Source: Phenylobacterium sp.
GTDB taxonomy: Bacteria > Pseudomonadota > Alphaproteobacteria > Caulobacterales > Caulobacteraceae
Assembly: GCF_030651185.1 (NCBI RefSeq)
Contig: NZ_JAUSCJ010000031.1
Location: forward strand, 1 to 64,000
Direction of reading: 5' to 3'
Length of the DNA stretch: 64,000 nucleotides
Shown here: one piece after another, positions 1 to 8,952 of the stretch
Position numbering within the stretch: position 1 is the stretch's first letter
Layout of the letters: the number at the start of each line of letters is the position of its first letter
The notes under the pieces: generated by a model
Database searches by the model: none
What the model was told of the DNA's origin: nothing
What the model saw: the letters and a program-made list of their open reading frames with translations, nothing else
Position numbers and translations under genes: made by a program

Positions 1-141
1 GGCCAGCAGGTGGGCCACGTTGCGCCGGGAGCCGGTGTAGTAGTTGTCGACGCACAGGACCTCGTGGCCCGCCTCGATCAGGCGTTCGCAGAGGTGCGAG
101 CCGACAAAGCCGGCGCCGCCGGTCACAAGTATGCGCTTCAT
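1..141 (-). CDS. NAD-dependent nucleotide-sugar epimerase/dehydratase (partial, N-terminus only)
   Basis: Only the first 47 codons lie in the window; the gene runs off the left edge. The start ATG is read on the minus strand at 141. The peptide opens with a Rossmann NAD-binding motif ([17 protein letters not shown]) followed by [17 protein letters not shown], which is the N-terminal signature of the extended SDR family, closest by eye to UDP-glucuronate decarboxylase (UXS, making UDP-xylose) or dTDP-glucose 4,6-dehydratase. It lies downstream of galE in the polysaccharide locus and is more GC-rich than the block between 0.3 and 19 kb. Which SDR it is cannot be settled without the rest of the gene. 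Confidence 0.8.
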   Translation of the reverse strand, partial: MKRILVTGGAGFVGSHLCERLIEAGHEVLCVDNYYTGSRRNVAHLLA

Positions 142-320
142 ATCAGTTCGATCCCGCAATTGTCTGCAATCCGTGCCTGTGCTTCCTGCGCCGGCCTGCC
201 ACCGGAACCGGCCTCCTGCTCGCGCAGGTGCAAAGTGATCTGCTCTTCTGTAAACCCTGACCGCTTCATCCGTAAGCCCTTAGGGAGAACCCCAATTAAT
301 CTTGGGGGAGATAAAGAGGA

Positions 321-1304
321 TCACGTTGCAGCAAGCTTGCTCTGCTGATTATTCATAAACGACCAACCATGACTGATCATATCGTCTAGGCTCGAAAAAC
401 GTGGCGCCCAGCCGAGTTTGACGCGGGCGGCCGTCGCATCAGCCACCAGTAACGGTGGGTCCCCGAGCCGACGCGGTGCCGCTTGCCAAACCACTTTACG
501 TCCAGTGACAGCCTCCACCCGGTCAATTACTTGCCGCACAGAAAACCCATTACCATTACCCAAATTGAAAGCCTTAAAGGCTCCGGTCTCCAGGACATTG
601 AGGGCTGCAACGTGCGCATCAGCTAGATCGCACACATGGATATAGTCGCGGATGCAAGTTCCGTCCGGCGTAGGATAGTCAGTTCCAAATACATCTAGTT
701 GAGATCTGGTGCCCGCCGCGACCTGCAACGCTATGGGCAATAGATGGGTCTCAGGATCATGGACCTCGCCTAACTCACCGCTAGGGTCGCAGCCTGCTGC
801 GTTAAAATAGCGTAGTGCCACAGAGCCAATGCCATAGGCCGCCGCATAGTCTCGCAGGATCCGTTCCACCATGAGTTTCGATGCGCCATAGGGATTGATC
901 GGGTTTTGCGCTTCGTTATCACCAATCTTGCGGTCAACATTGCCAAATGTCGCGCACGTAGATGAAAAGACAATACGAGACACACCCGCCAACCGCATGG
1001 CATTCAAAAGTGAGAGAGAACCGATCACATTGGTTCGGTAGTAGATATCCGGCTCGCTAATGGACTCGCCCACATAAGCGAGCGCGGCAAAATGCATGAC
1101 TATGTCGACTCGATGGGTCTTTAGTGCCTCGGCTACTCGCTCAATCTCCAAAATATCGCCATGCACAAACGGACCGAAGCGCGCCGCCCAAAGATGTCCA
1201 GTTCGCAGATTGTCCAGCACGACCGGCTCATGCCCCGCCTCGGCAAGGGCTTTGCATACATGCGATCCGATGAAGCCCGCTCCGCCAGTGACAAGGACCT
1301 TCAA
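321..1304 (-). CDS. galE: UDP-glucose 4-epimerase GalE
   Basis: 327 aa, the normal length for GalE, which interconverts UDP-glucose and UDP-galactose (or the N-acetyl forms) in the cytoplasm. Visible features are the N-terminal GGAGFIG dinucleotide loop (residues 7-13), DNL after beta-strand 2, the catalytic Tyr139 and Lys143 in NPYGASK, and the family segments RYFNAAG and YIHVCDLADAH. I place the start at a TTG at 1304 because a GGAG lies about 8 nt upstream and the Rossmann strand begins directly; a longer reading frame to 1370 would add 22 unconserved residues. It probably supplies UDP-Gal or UDP-GalNAc for the locus glycosyltransferases. Confidence 0.9.
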   Translation of the reverse strand: MKVLVTGGAGFIGSHVCKALAEAGHEPVVLDNLRTGHLWAARFGPFVHGDILEIERVAEALKTHRVDIVMHFAALAYVGESISEPDIYYRTNVIGSLSLLNAMRLAGVSRIVFSSTCATFGNVDRKIGDNEAQNPINPYGASKLMVERILRDYAAAYGIGSVALRYFNAAGCDPSGELGEVHDPETHLLPIALQVAAGTRSQLDVFGTDYPTPDGTCIRDYIHVCDLADAHVAALNVLETGAFKAFNLGNGNGFSVRQVIDRVEAVTGRKVVWQAAPRRLGDPPLLVADATAARVKLGWAPRFSSLDDMISHGWSFMNNQQSKLAAT

Positions 1305-1501
1305 ACCACTTTCTCCGATGCGCCGCAGGTTAACTCGCGCCTCGCCGTGTAACTGTGCCCTGACATGCAATATCTACGCACAACGAACCCCCTAATATTG
1401 CCCTTAAATAAAATTCCCAGGCCTTCGCATACACGCCAAATCCCAAATCCCGCCGGTTCTTGTAATTGATCCTGCGCAATAATTAGCGACTATCAAGAAT
1501 A

Positions 1502-2338
1502 TTACGGGCCCGCTGCACGCCGCTCAGCGATCTGCAAACGAATTTGGTGGAAGTAGTTCATCTTTAGTAGGGCGTAGTCGAGGCCAGCAATACCGTCGAG
1601 GAAGCCCAGTTTCAAAAGATAGGTACCAAAGAAATACATTGGCGCGAACCACCAACGTTCTAGTAAGTGATATTTCCATTTCTGTCGTGCGGTGAGCGCA
1701 CTCCGACCCTCAGGGGTTGCAGACAATGAGAGATAGCGGCGGGTCTCCCAGTTTGCGTAGGCATTGTGACGAGCAATGAAATGCTCGACTCCGCGAAAAT
1801 CAAGATGGTCGATTTGCGCGGAAATCGCGCCGGTCGACCCTCCGAGTTGGGGATGCTCATGCACTTCCATGTCGAGGTGGCTCCAACCGGGGTCCTCGAT
1901 ACGCTCATACAGACCAGCGCCGACGCGGATGAGAGCAAGTTTGCGTTGCGCGACCCCGTACGAGAGCACCTTACCCATAAAATGTGTTCGATAGTTGAGC
2001 CAGAAGCCGGCGTGGACGGTAAGAGCAAGGGCCTCCCGAGCTTCGGCGACGAACTCAGGCGTAACCAGTTCGTCGGCGTCGAGGAAAAGCACCCAGGGCG
2101 TCTCGAAGCGATGGTTGAGCAGTACCCAGTTGCGTTTTTTCGGAAAGCCTCCGCCCCAATCGAATTCAAGTACCTCATGGCCATAGCTCGCTGCGATCGC
2201 CACAGTTGCGTCAGTGCTACCCGAGTCAACGATAATAACCGTCTCGAATTCACTGAGCCGGTCAAGACAGCCAGGCAGATTGCGCTCCTCGTTCTTCGTC
2301 GGAATGACGACCGAGATCGGCAGCTTTTCTCGCGCCAT
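1502..2338 (-). CDS. glycosyltransferase family 2 (WaaE/LpsA-like)
   Basis: 278 aa GT-A fold enzyme. The N-terminus ISVVIPTKNEERNLPGCL, then VDSGSTD, and the metal-binding DADE (in VLFLDADELV) define GT2; the body with YRTHFMGK and the C-terminal WKYHLLERWWFAPMYFFG resembles the WaaE/KdtX beta-1,4-glucosyltransferase subgroup. It should add one sugar to the lipid-linked repeat unit at the cytoplasmic face. Its ATG (2338-2336) overlaps the TGA of the upstream acetyltransferase as TGATG, so the two are translationally coupled; this decides the start over a much longer upstream frame. Substrate is unknown. Confidence 0.88.
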   Translation of the reverse strand: MAREKLPISVVIPTKNEERNLPGCLDRLSEFETVIIVDSGSTDATVAIAASYGHEVLEFDWGGGFPKKRNWVLLNHRFETPWVLFLDADELVTPEFVAEAREALALTVHAGFWLNYRTHFMGKVLSYGVAQRKLALIRVGAGLYERIEDPGWSHLDMEVHEHPQLGGSTGAISAQIDHLDFRGVEHFIARHNAYANWETRRYLSLSATPEGRSALTARQKWKYHLLERWWFAPMYFFGTYLLKLGFLDGIAGLDYALLKMNYFHQIRLQIAERRAAGP

Positions 2339-2886
2339 CACGCGTCCGTAACGCCGCCGAGATGACGCTGGGCGACCGAGCGAGCCGGATTGCCGGCAAC
2401 GATTTCCCCCGCGTGAACGTCCTTCGTTACTACCGCGCAGGCGCCTGCCACGGCACCCTCGTGCATCGTCACGCCCGGGCCAACATAGGCTGCAGCCGCC
2501 ACCCAAGCGCGCGAGTGAATATTGATCGGCGCGGTCACCAGATCGAAGCCTTCCCGATCCATGGCGTGACTCGCTGTGCACAAATAAGCCTTTTGGCTTA
2601 TTACAGCGTAGCGACCGAGGTAAACAGGTGCGACGTTGTAACAGTCAGAATGGTTAGCCAAGCAGGCTCCCTCCTCCATTACCAAGTTCCAAGGCGCCCA
2701 GATGCGCGCCGCCGGGTATGGATGGGCACGCCGCGCAACCTGCGCTCCGAACGCCCTCAAAATAACCCTACGCCATCCGTGAAGCACGGTGGGGGACGGG
2801 CGGTAGAGCAGTGCCCACGCGACGCTCCATAATGCACGGCGCAGCTTGTTCGCAGAACTCGGCAAGGCCGTTGGCGTTGGCTTCAT
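2338..2886 (-). CDS. WcaF-like hexapeptide-repeat acetyltransferase
   Basis: 182 aa left-handed beta-helix O-acetyltransferase resembling colanic-acid WcaF. After a basic, aromatic N-terminal segment (residues 15-50) come hexapeptide turns: YNVAPVYLGRYAVISQKAYLCTASHAMD, then INIHSRAWVAAAAYVGPGVTMHEGAVAGACAVV, and the closing AGNPARSVAQR. The catalytic His is presumably in the TASHAMD segment. It would transfer acetyl from acetyl-CoA to a sugar of the exopolysaccharide. It is the promoter-proximal partner of the GT2 gene, with a 1-nt TGATG overlap. Confidence 0.85.
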   Translation of the reverse strand: MKPTPTALPSSANKLRRALWSVAWALLYRPSPTVLHGWRRVILRAFGAQVARRAHPYPAARIWAPWNLVMEEGACLANHSDCYNVAPVYLGRYAVISQKAYLCTASHAMDREGFDLVTAPINIHSRAWVAAAAYVGPGVTMHEGAVAGACAVVTKDVHAGEIVAGNPARSVAQRHLGGVTDA

Positions 2887-2943
2887 TGCTAGCCCCCTAA
2901 TTCTCTATCACTCGTACTACTAAAGCAAAATGCCCTCTCGGGG

Positions 2944-4149
2944 TCAGTCAAGCCGAACGAAAGATGGCCGTTCGCCTCGCCCGACTACCCATCGATAGAG
3001 ATCGGCGAAGTCTGTCGCGAGATCGGCCCAATCGAAGCGCTTCTCGACTAGCTTTCGGCCACGCGCGCCCATCTCGCGCAGCGCTTCGGGCGACCGGCGA
3101 AGCCATGCCGCCAGTTCCCCAGCGAACCGTTGGTCTAGATGAAGTTCGCTAGCGGCACCCTCGACAAAACCTTCGCGCAGATTGCATTCGGCAGTCATCA
3201 GGACTGGAAGTCGATAGGCCCACGCTTCAAGGACCGAGATCGGAAGCCCCTCACCAAAGGAAGGGAGGATAAAGCCGGATGCGTTGGAAAGCGCCTCCTC
3301 CTTTGCATCACCATGGAGAACGCCCAGAAACTGGATATCGGCCTCCACACCGGCTTCGGCGATTTGGCGTTCCAAGGTCTTGCGATGGTTGCCGTCATCC
3401 CAGCCGGCGATATCGATCCGCCATGCGCGCTGTAGGTCAGGATCTTCTCTTACTACAGCGGCCCAAGAGGCGATCAACTCCGCAAGCCCCTTCTTCGGGT
3501 GAACGCGGCCCAGGAAAAGTAGTGTTTTACGCTCAGTTGGAATTTTCGGAAGGTGATGCAGCATTTCCAAATCAACACCGTTCGGAATCACCGCGATCGG
3601 CCCTGCATATCCGTAACTCCGAATGTCCTCCGCCTCAGATTGGTTGAGCGCATGTATCACAGCCGCACCATGTAGGTTCCCGGCTTCGAATAGCCAGGCC
3701 GCCATCCGCTTCTTGGCAGCCGACCGCTGGAGCGCCCATGGGTGCAGCATTCCTTCGGGTGAGACAATCAACGGCTTGCCCGAGCGGCGCAACCTACTCG
3801 CCACAAATGAAGGGAACGCCCACAGCCCGCGCAGGTGCACTAGATCGGCATCATGTCGCACAGAGAGTAGCATATCTGGCGAAAAGCCGATGCGCTGCGG
3901 CCCTATCACTTGATGAGCCGCAATCGACGAGACGTGCCAATGCCCGTTTGCAGCCGACCACTCGGCATCGATCAGACCATGCACATCCACTCGAAATCCC
4001 TGCTCTACCAATTTGTTCGCGGGGATTCGCGCCGAGTAAAACATGCCGCCGCTTAGCGGCGACAGCGAACCTGTGACAAGTGTAGCGGCGATGCCGGTCG
4101 AGCAGGCGGCTTGATCTGCAGGCACCAGCCTGCGCATGTTCTTGTGCAT
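2944..4149 (-). CDS. glycosyltransferase family 4
   Basis: 401 aa GT-B enzyme. The N-terminal acceptor domain contains LVTGSLSPLSGGMFYSARIPANKLVEQG and HLRGLWAFPSFVASRLRRSGKPLIVSPEGMLHPWAL, typical of GT4 enzymes in polysaccharide loci. The C-terminal donor domain has TLLFLGRVHPKKGLAELI and the EX7E-type element PSFGEGLPISVLEAWAYRLPVL. I prefer the ATG at 4149, with GAGG 4 nt upstream; an ATG at 4176 also exists but would abut the divergent acyltransferase start at 4177 (CATATG) and has no ribosome binding site. Donor and acceptor are unknown. Confidence 0.88.
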   Translation of the reverse strand: MHKNMRRLVPADQAACSTGIAATLVTGSLSPLSGGMFYSARIPANKLVEQGFRVDVHGLIDAEWSAANGHWHVSSIAAHQVIGPQRIGFSPDMLLSVRHDADLVHLRGLWAFPSFVASRLRRSGKPLIVSPEGMLHPWALQRSAAKKRMAAWLFEAGNLHGAAVIHALNQSEAEDIRSYGYAGPIAVIPNGVDLEMLHHLPKIPTERKTLLFLGRVHPKKGLAELIASWAAVVREDPDLQRAWRIDIAGWDDGNHRKTLERQIAEAGVEADIQFLGVLHGDAKEEALSNASGFILPSFGEGLPISVLEAWAYRLPVLMTAECNLREGFVEGAASELHLDQRFAGELAAWLRRSPEALREMGARGRKLVEKRFDWADLATDFADLYRWVVGRGERPSFVRLD

Positions 4150-4176
4150 AAAACCTCGACTAGGACCTAAGGACAT

Positions 4177-5241
4177 ATGGACTCATCAGAACGACTGTCA
4201 GTTATCCGGTTCCCGATGATTCTATTAATCCTCTACATCCATTCATTCGTTGCGCCGGTTTATCTTGCCGGCCAGTCGATCACTGTGGAGCCCACAGCTG
4301 GTATCCGAGCGCTGGTGATGTTTTGGTCCGACGGCATTGCGCGCATCGCCGTGCCAAGCTTTTACCTTATGTCGGGATATCTCTACTTCAACAACTTTGA
4401 CGGATCTTGGAACCAGTATCTCGAAAAGTCCAAACGACGTGTTTTTACTCTACTGATCCCCTACATTCTCTGGAACGGGCTAGTACTCGCTCTATTCATG
4501 ATCGGCCAATCATTGCCGCTAACCGCCACGCTGTTCAATTCAGCCAATGAACAGATGACCGGTCAATCAACTTGGCGGATGATCGATATCTGGCTTGGGA
4601 TCACCCAATACCCGATCGCCTATCCCTTTTGGTTCATTCGCGATCTGATGCTGATGGTCGCTGTTGCCCCGCTGCTACACTGGACACTCCGCCGGACGCA
4701 CGGCGTGCTCGAAATCGTGCTGCTGTTCGCTTGGCTTAGCACCCTCATCAAATTGCCAATCCCTTCGATCGAAGGCTTAACTTTCTTTGTACTGGGCGCA
4801 TCATTCGGAATGCACAATCGACCGCTGTTCGTCGGGGATGGGCATCTTAAATTGTTAATTCCGGTATTCCTAGTGGGGGAACTCGCCAACATTTGGTTGC
4901 GCCTTGAGCTCAACGTCTATTGGCTCCAACGGCCAGTAATCCTTCTCGGGGTGGTCGTCTTGTTCGCAATGACCAAGTGCGTGGTTAGTCATCCGCAGTT
5001 GAGGGGCGTCCTGCTCGCGCTCGCGCCCATGAGCTTTTTCGTCTTCGCCGCGCACGAACCCTTAATGACGATGCTTCGTAAGCTTATATATCGTGCCATA
5101 GAGGTTAACCAGGCAAGCATCCTCGCAACATATACATTGCTGCCCCTGCTAGTTGCGATAATCACGTTAGTCGCCTATCGGTTGCTAGTGCGCGTTTTCC
5201 CGACTGCTGCGTCGATTTTGAACGGTAACAGGGCTGGTTAG
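4177..5241 (+). CDS. acyltransferase family 3 membrane protein (OafA/WecH-type)
   Basis: 354 aa integral membrane O-acyltransferase with about ten hydrophobic segments. It starts ERLSVIRFPMILLILYIHSFV, where the family's catalytic His lies at the end of the first helix (YIHS), followed by YLMSGYLYF and YPFWFIRDLMLM; the latter two match the 'SGfLm' and 'fWFlr' elements of acyltransferase 3 proteins. It would acylate a sugar of the polysaccharide at the membrane. It is the only intact gene of the variable block on the plus strand, apparently inserted against the operon direction; its AAGGAC Shine-Dalgarno lies just before the ATG. Low GC and codon use suggest transfer. Confidence 0.85.
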   Translation: MDSSERLSVIRFPMILLILYIHSFVAPVYLAGQSITVEPTAGIRALVMFWSDGIARIAVPSFYLMSGYLYFNNFDGSWNQYLEKSKRRVFTLLIPYILWNGLVLALFMIGQSLPLTATLFNSANEQMTGQSTWRMIDIWLGITQYPIAYPFWFIRDLMLMVAVAPLLHWTLRRTHGVLEIVLLFAWLSTLIKLPIPSIEGLTFFVLGASFGMHNRPLFVGDGHLKLLIPVFLVGELANIWLRLELNVYWLQRPVILLGVVVLFAMTKCVVSHPQLRGVLLALAPMSFFVFAAHEPLMTMLRKLIYRAIEVNQASILATYTLLPLLVAIITLVAYRLLVRVFPTAASILNGNRAG

Positions 5242-5320
5242 TTAGATTTATTTGCGAGATTGTTGACCGGTAATCCTTAGGGCCCCAACCCTACCTACTC
5301 TGTCGATTGAAGGGATCAGC

Positions 5321-5688
5321 GTGTGCGGGAGAGACGCCCAGACGCGCCGAGCAAAGAAGAAGGCCGTGAGTTCGAAGAGCAATCCCACTCCGCGTGGCGT
5401 GTTGGCAGACGCCCCCGTCGGGAGTCTTTTTGCGGGCCCTGACGAACTGTTTGCCGGAGATCGTCTCTCGACCCGAATGGTGCTGCTCGACGGATTGCGA
5501 GGCATTGCCGCCTCGTCGGTAGTGCTTTGGCACCGCTCCAATTTCTACAAACTGGTCGCGTTGTTTTCGCCCGTGGCTTCCTCCTGCTCGTTGGGGCCGT
5601 TGCAAGGCTGAGCTTCGTCTATATCGAGACGCCCGGCCGACAGTGTTTTGGCCGCAGTGGACAACCCCCAAGGCATTCGTTTCCCTGA
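5321..5688 (+). pseudogene. acyltransferase family 3 remnant (internal deletion plus frameshift)
   Basis: The first part encodes TRMVLLDGLRGIAASSVVLWHR (from 5471), the exact N-terminal signature of OafA-type acyltransferases with its catalytic His. Within about 30 codons the frame changes, and the next frame reads GFLLLVGAVARLSFVYIETPGR, the family C-terminus, ending at a TGA at 5686-5688. Some 250-300 middle codons are missing, so this is a dead gene. Its start (TRMVxLDGLRGIA) matches the intact acyltransferase at 15307-16389, suggesting a duplicated or related allele. Confidence 0.75.
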
Positions 5689-5720
5689 GTGGTCCGAAAG
5701 GAGGATGGGAGGGATGAGCC

Positions 5721-5947
5721 GTGATCTATGTGTTTGCCGGTATGCTGGGAGCCCTGGTGGCATCGAGACCTATATCGATGCCTTGGTGCGCACGCTCCGT
5801 GCTGAGCAACGGCAGTTAAGATCTGCGGCCTCGCTCGGCGGGCGTGTCCCCCTCTTCAATCATTGGCTCGAACTTTCACCGCAACCGCGCTGCAGCTGGG
5901 GCGCGTCCTACCCGCACGGCCCTACCTCCTCAGGACCCCTCCGGTGA
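5721..5947 (+). pseudogene. glycosyltransferase N-terminal remnant
   Basis: A GTG at 5721 with a strong GGGAGGGA ribosome binding site opens the reading VIYVFAGMLGAL; a one-base shift then continues as GGIETYIDALVRTLRAE. Together they reproduce the N-terminus of GT4 enzymes, closely resembling WLFADVLGGFGGIETYLDALARRA of the intact gene at 13406-14542. After about 35 residues similarity ends and the frame runs into unrecognisable sequence. It is a truncated, frameshifted copy lying between the acyltransferase remnant and the IS5 remnant. Confidence 0.6.
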
Positions 5948-5959
5948 GGGCCACCTTGT

Positions 5960-6290
5960 TAGCTGAGGGTTGACCGAGATGCCGCGCGAGCAAGCACGTT
6001 CTTAAGCGAGAAGCAGATGTCGACGAGTTTTCGCAGGGCGTAGAGACAGCTGTCGATGACGAGTTGGGCCTTGCGGTTCCGTTTGAGCGGTATGATAGCC
6101 GCGATGCCGCGGTGTTCCACATTGGCGAAGATGGCGCCGGCGTCGTGGCCACTGTCTCCGGGTAGGAAGCGCTAGCCGCAGGGTCAGATACGGCCCTGAC
6201 CGGCGCGTAGCCTTTGATGTCGGAGAACTCGTCGCTGGTGAGGACCACGGCCGCCGACAAGCCCGCCCGCGCTCCATTCAAAGAACCGCC
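5960..6290 (-). mobile_element. IS5-family transposase remnant
   Basis: On the minus strand one frame reads SAAVVLTSDEFSDIKGYAPVRA and, after a frameshift, another reads RGIAAIIPLKRNRKAQLVID followed by SCLYALRKLVDICFSLKN. These match the region around the second Asp and the C-terminal 'IP.KRNRK...YRxRxxVExxFxxLK' region of IS5/IS427-type DDE transposases, with Asp in place of the last catalytic Glu. No open frame spans it and I could not find terminal inverted repeats, so this is a decayed 3' part of an element. Its right end meets the stop codon of the glycosyltransferase at 6325. Confidence 0.65.
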
Positions 6291-6324
6291 TTGAACTAGC
6301 GATCCACCTGAGACAATTGGCCGT

Positions 6325-7551
6325 TTAGGATGCAAATTTTGTGCGCATGGCAAGTAAAGTTATTAGACTGTCGAGATGGCTGGCCTGCCTTCGTGAGCGG
6401 ATGGATAGGTTCACAGCGTTTTCAATTGCGCGACCAAAGCGATCTGGGCCGAAATCGGCGATTGTCCTGCGAGCCTCTAGAGCCCAGTCTTGACGACCGG
6501 GATCGCTGGCAATCTGATTCAGCGTCTGAAGTATCGCCACCTCGTCAAATGGATTGAAAACGAGGCCGGTGACACCGTGCTCAATCAGCATTTCTGCGCA
6601 GCCGCAGCGCGACGAAACTGCGACCGGCAACCCGCTTGCCATTGCTTCATTGACAACTAGGCCCCATTGCTCGCTTACGCTAGGAAGCAATATTGCGCCA
6701 GCAGTGGCATAGAAAAGCGGCAGCTCATCATATTGCCGGAAGCCTGGAAACCTGACGTGCGAAGCGATGCTAAGCTCTGCGGCAAGCAACTCTAGCTGTC
6801 CGCGTAACTCACCATCGCCGACCAGCACCAGTGGCCAGTCAGTAGGATCTTGGGGCCGCCCCTCGCGGAACCGCGCATAGGCGCGAATCAGTCGATCGAG
6901 ATTCTTTTTCTCGATAAACCGGCAAGCAACTAAGAAATAACGCTCGCGAGACTGTTCGTTCAACGGCCTGCCGTCAATGTCCGGCATAGTCCCACTTGCA
7001 CGAGCAGATTTGGCTGCAGCCTCGAAATAGGCATTGTCGACGACGTTGTAACCGCTGAAAAGCGCTTCCTTCGGCAATCCCAGTTCACGGAGATAACTAA
7101 GCTGCGAGGAACTTGTGCCGATCCCCGCGGCGAAGTGTGAAACGATCCGGCGCTTTATGAATTCAGGGAAGGCGTGGCGCGGTGCATCGAACCGATTTGA
7201 CGCACTCAGACAGATAAGCGGAACACCGTGCATTGAACTCGCGCGAATCAATGCGAGCGCTTCGAGCGAGGACCAACCCGGAACTGCCACGCAATCCGGT
7301 CTCGAATTTAGCACAAGCTCGACTACGCGCGCCGCTCGCCCGCGACTGGAATATTCGGCTCCGTCCGCAATACTAACAACGGGGATATGCTCGATGGTTT
7401 TGTCGATGTGAACATTGCGCCAAGCATATTCGGAACTGTGGGGCGAAGCTTCGATTGCGATAACCTCCACACGCTCGGAGGCGGCGCGCAGCCGAGCTAC
7501 ATGGTAGGGCCCGAGACGATCGAACAAAATGGCGACGCGCGGTCGGCTCAC
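6325..7551 (-). CDS. glycosyltransferase family 4
   Basis: 408 aa GT-B glycosyltransferase. N-terminal RVAILFDRLGPYHVARLRAA marks the acceptor domain. The donor-binding half has FLVACRFIEKKNLDRLIRAY, VLVGDGELRGQL, and the E-x7-E element LPSVSEQWGLVVNEAMASGLPVAVS. It starts with GTG and overlaps the TGA of the upstream polymerase by four bases (GTGA, 7548-7551), showing coupling. Its tail abuts the IS5 remnant, so the natural C-terminus may have been altered there. Substrate is unknown. Confidence 0.88.
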   Translation of the reverse strand: MSRPRVAILFDRLGPYHVARLRAASERVEVIAIEASPHSSEYAWRNVHIDKTIEHIPVVSIADGAEYSSRGRAARVVELVLNSRPDCVAVPGWSSLEALALIRASSMHGVPLICLSASNRFDAPRHAFPEFIKRRIVSHFAAGIGTSSSQLSYLRELGLPKEALFSGYNVVDNAYFEAAAKSARASGTMPDIDGRPLNEQSRERYFLVACRFIEKKNLDRLIRAYARFREGRPQDPTDWPLVLVGDGELRGQLELLAAELSIASHVRFPGFRQYDELPLFYATAGAILLPSVSEQWGLVVNEAMASGLPVAVSSRCGCAEMLIEHGVTGLVFNPFDEVAILQTLNQIASDPGRQDWALEARRTIADFGPDRFGRAIENAVNLSIRSRRQASHLDSLITLLAMRTKFAS

Positions 7552-8903
7552 AATTTCCCTCGGCTCCAGGTTCTACGAAGCGCCGCAGTCCGGGTTACTG
7601 CAATATTCGAGCGCCTCATGCCGTTGGCCTGAGTTTGTTCGAGCAACTTAACCGCAGTGTATGCAAAAATCATTGGCCATAGCACCAGCAGCGAGACATC
7701 ACGCCCCAAGTTAAAAGTTAAACCAAGTCCGATCAAAAACAGGAGAAAACGAGTTGGCGTTCCCTGTCGCCAAAAGCGGGTCAGAGTAGCGACCCAAGCG
7801 GAAAAGAGCGCTGCTGCCACCAAAGGGCCGAAGAAAGGTCCAAACGCCAGCACACCTTGCCCGATGATACCCGTCGAAACCGTAGCTGTTACGCCAATAT
7901 CCTGGAACGTCGGGTCGCCGAACCCGCGCGCAATTGAATATTCAACACTCCCCAACGGCTTGCCAGCCCAGATAGCGCGCGGGATCACATTAACGGCCTG
8001 GGTGAGGTACCCCATTCCGAAATCGATCTTTAGTGTCCCTTCCCTGAGGAACGAGACTGCATGGACGAGCTCAGAGCTCATATTAAGTCCATAATGTATG
8101 GCGCCTTCGGGTTTGGAGATGCTCGCCGTCCCAAAACCAATGTTCCGATAGCTAATGATCAGCAACAATATCAGGTTAATCACTCCGCCAGCGCCCGCGA
8201 CGACAATGGTTTTCAGCCAAATCGGGTGCCGGGCGAACAGCGCGTAAGACAGCACCGCAGGTAGGCACACGGCGATAAAGGTGCTGCGCGCGCCGAGAAG
8301 TACGAAGTAGGGCCAAGAGATGGCAATAAGCATGAGCAAGATCGCGCGCATCCGCACACCCTTGACCATAAAGAACAGGAGGCCAAACGCAGCAGTGCAC
8401 AGGGTGTACAGATAGGCTGCAGCGGAGACGATAAAGCCCGTTGGGCCCGCGCCCGCACCGGCCTGGCGAGACCACATCTGCACACCAGTGCGGCTGTTGA
8501 CGGGAAAGAGCGCCGCCATCAGGTCGCCCGAAAGGCGAAAGGTGCCATAGGCGAGGATGAGCGCCCAGGCTGCGATAGCCCAAATCGCCAGCTGGTTGGC
8601 ATCGCCCCCCCCGAACCGAGCTGCTGCTTCCACATGAGGAGGAGCTATCGTTCTGACCATTACTGGCGTAAACAGAGCAAATCCACACAAGAAAACAATG
8701 ACCAACAGATAGGCCTCACTGATATCCCCCCGGACGAAGAAAGCAAACTGCTCGGGCGTGTAGATCGGCTCGACGAAGTACCAAGCAGCAATTGTTGCGA
8801 GAGCCGCGCCATACGGGATGCACCAATCAGCTTTGATCCGGACTACGCCGATAAGCAGCAACGCCCCGCACAACATTACAGCGATATAATAGGTCAGCGG
8901 CAT
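7548..8903 (-). CDS. O-antigen/exopolysaccharide polymerase, Wzy-like
   Basis: 451 aa protein with about a dozen hydrophobic helices and long periplasmic loops, the layout of Wzy polymerases, which join lipid-linked repeat units in the periplasm. Seen: MPLTYYIAVMLCGALLLIGVV at the N-terminus, a conserved-looking LLGARSTFIAV segment, and a loop with ISKPEGAIHYGLNMSSELVHA. The ATG at 8903 has AGGA 8 nt upstream. Wzy proteins share little sequence, so the call rests on topology and on position between glycosyltransferases. An in-frame G8 tract (8605-8612) encodes part of FGGGDAN near residue 98. Confidence 0.72.
   Translation of the reverse strand: MPLTYYIAVMLCGALLLIGVVRIKADWCIPYGAALATIAAWYFVEPIYTPEQFAFFVRGDISEAYLLVIVFLCGFALFTPVMVRTIAPPHVEAAARFGGGDANQLAIWAIAAWALILAYGTFRLSGDLMAALFPVNSRTGVQMWSRQAGAGAGPTGFIVSAAAYLYTLCTAAFGLLFFMVKGVRMRAILLMLIAISWPYFVLLGARSTFIAVCLPAVLSYALFARHPIWLKTIVVAGAGGVINLILLLIISYRNIGFGTASISKPEGAIHYGLNMSSELVHAVSFLREGTLKIDFGMGYLTQAVNVIPRAIWAGKPLGSVEYSIARGFGDPTFQDIGVTATVSTGIIGQGVLAFGPFFGPLVAAALFSAWVATLTRFWRQGTPTRFLLFLIGLGLTFNLGRDVSLLVLWPMIFAYTAVKLLEQTQANGMRRSNIAVTRTAALRRTWSRGKL
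8605..8612 (-). repeat. G8 homopolymer inside the wzy-like gene
   Basis: Eight consecutive C on the plus strand (G on the coding strand) encode consecutive glycines near residue 98 of the polymerase. A one-base slip would truncate the protein. It is shorter than typical contingency loci, so phase variation is only a possibility. Confidence 0.9.
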
Positions 8904-8952
8904 GATAGGATTCCTAGGGGCAGCGCGCCGACGGCGGCTGAAGGCGCTGCAA

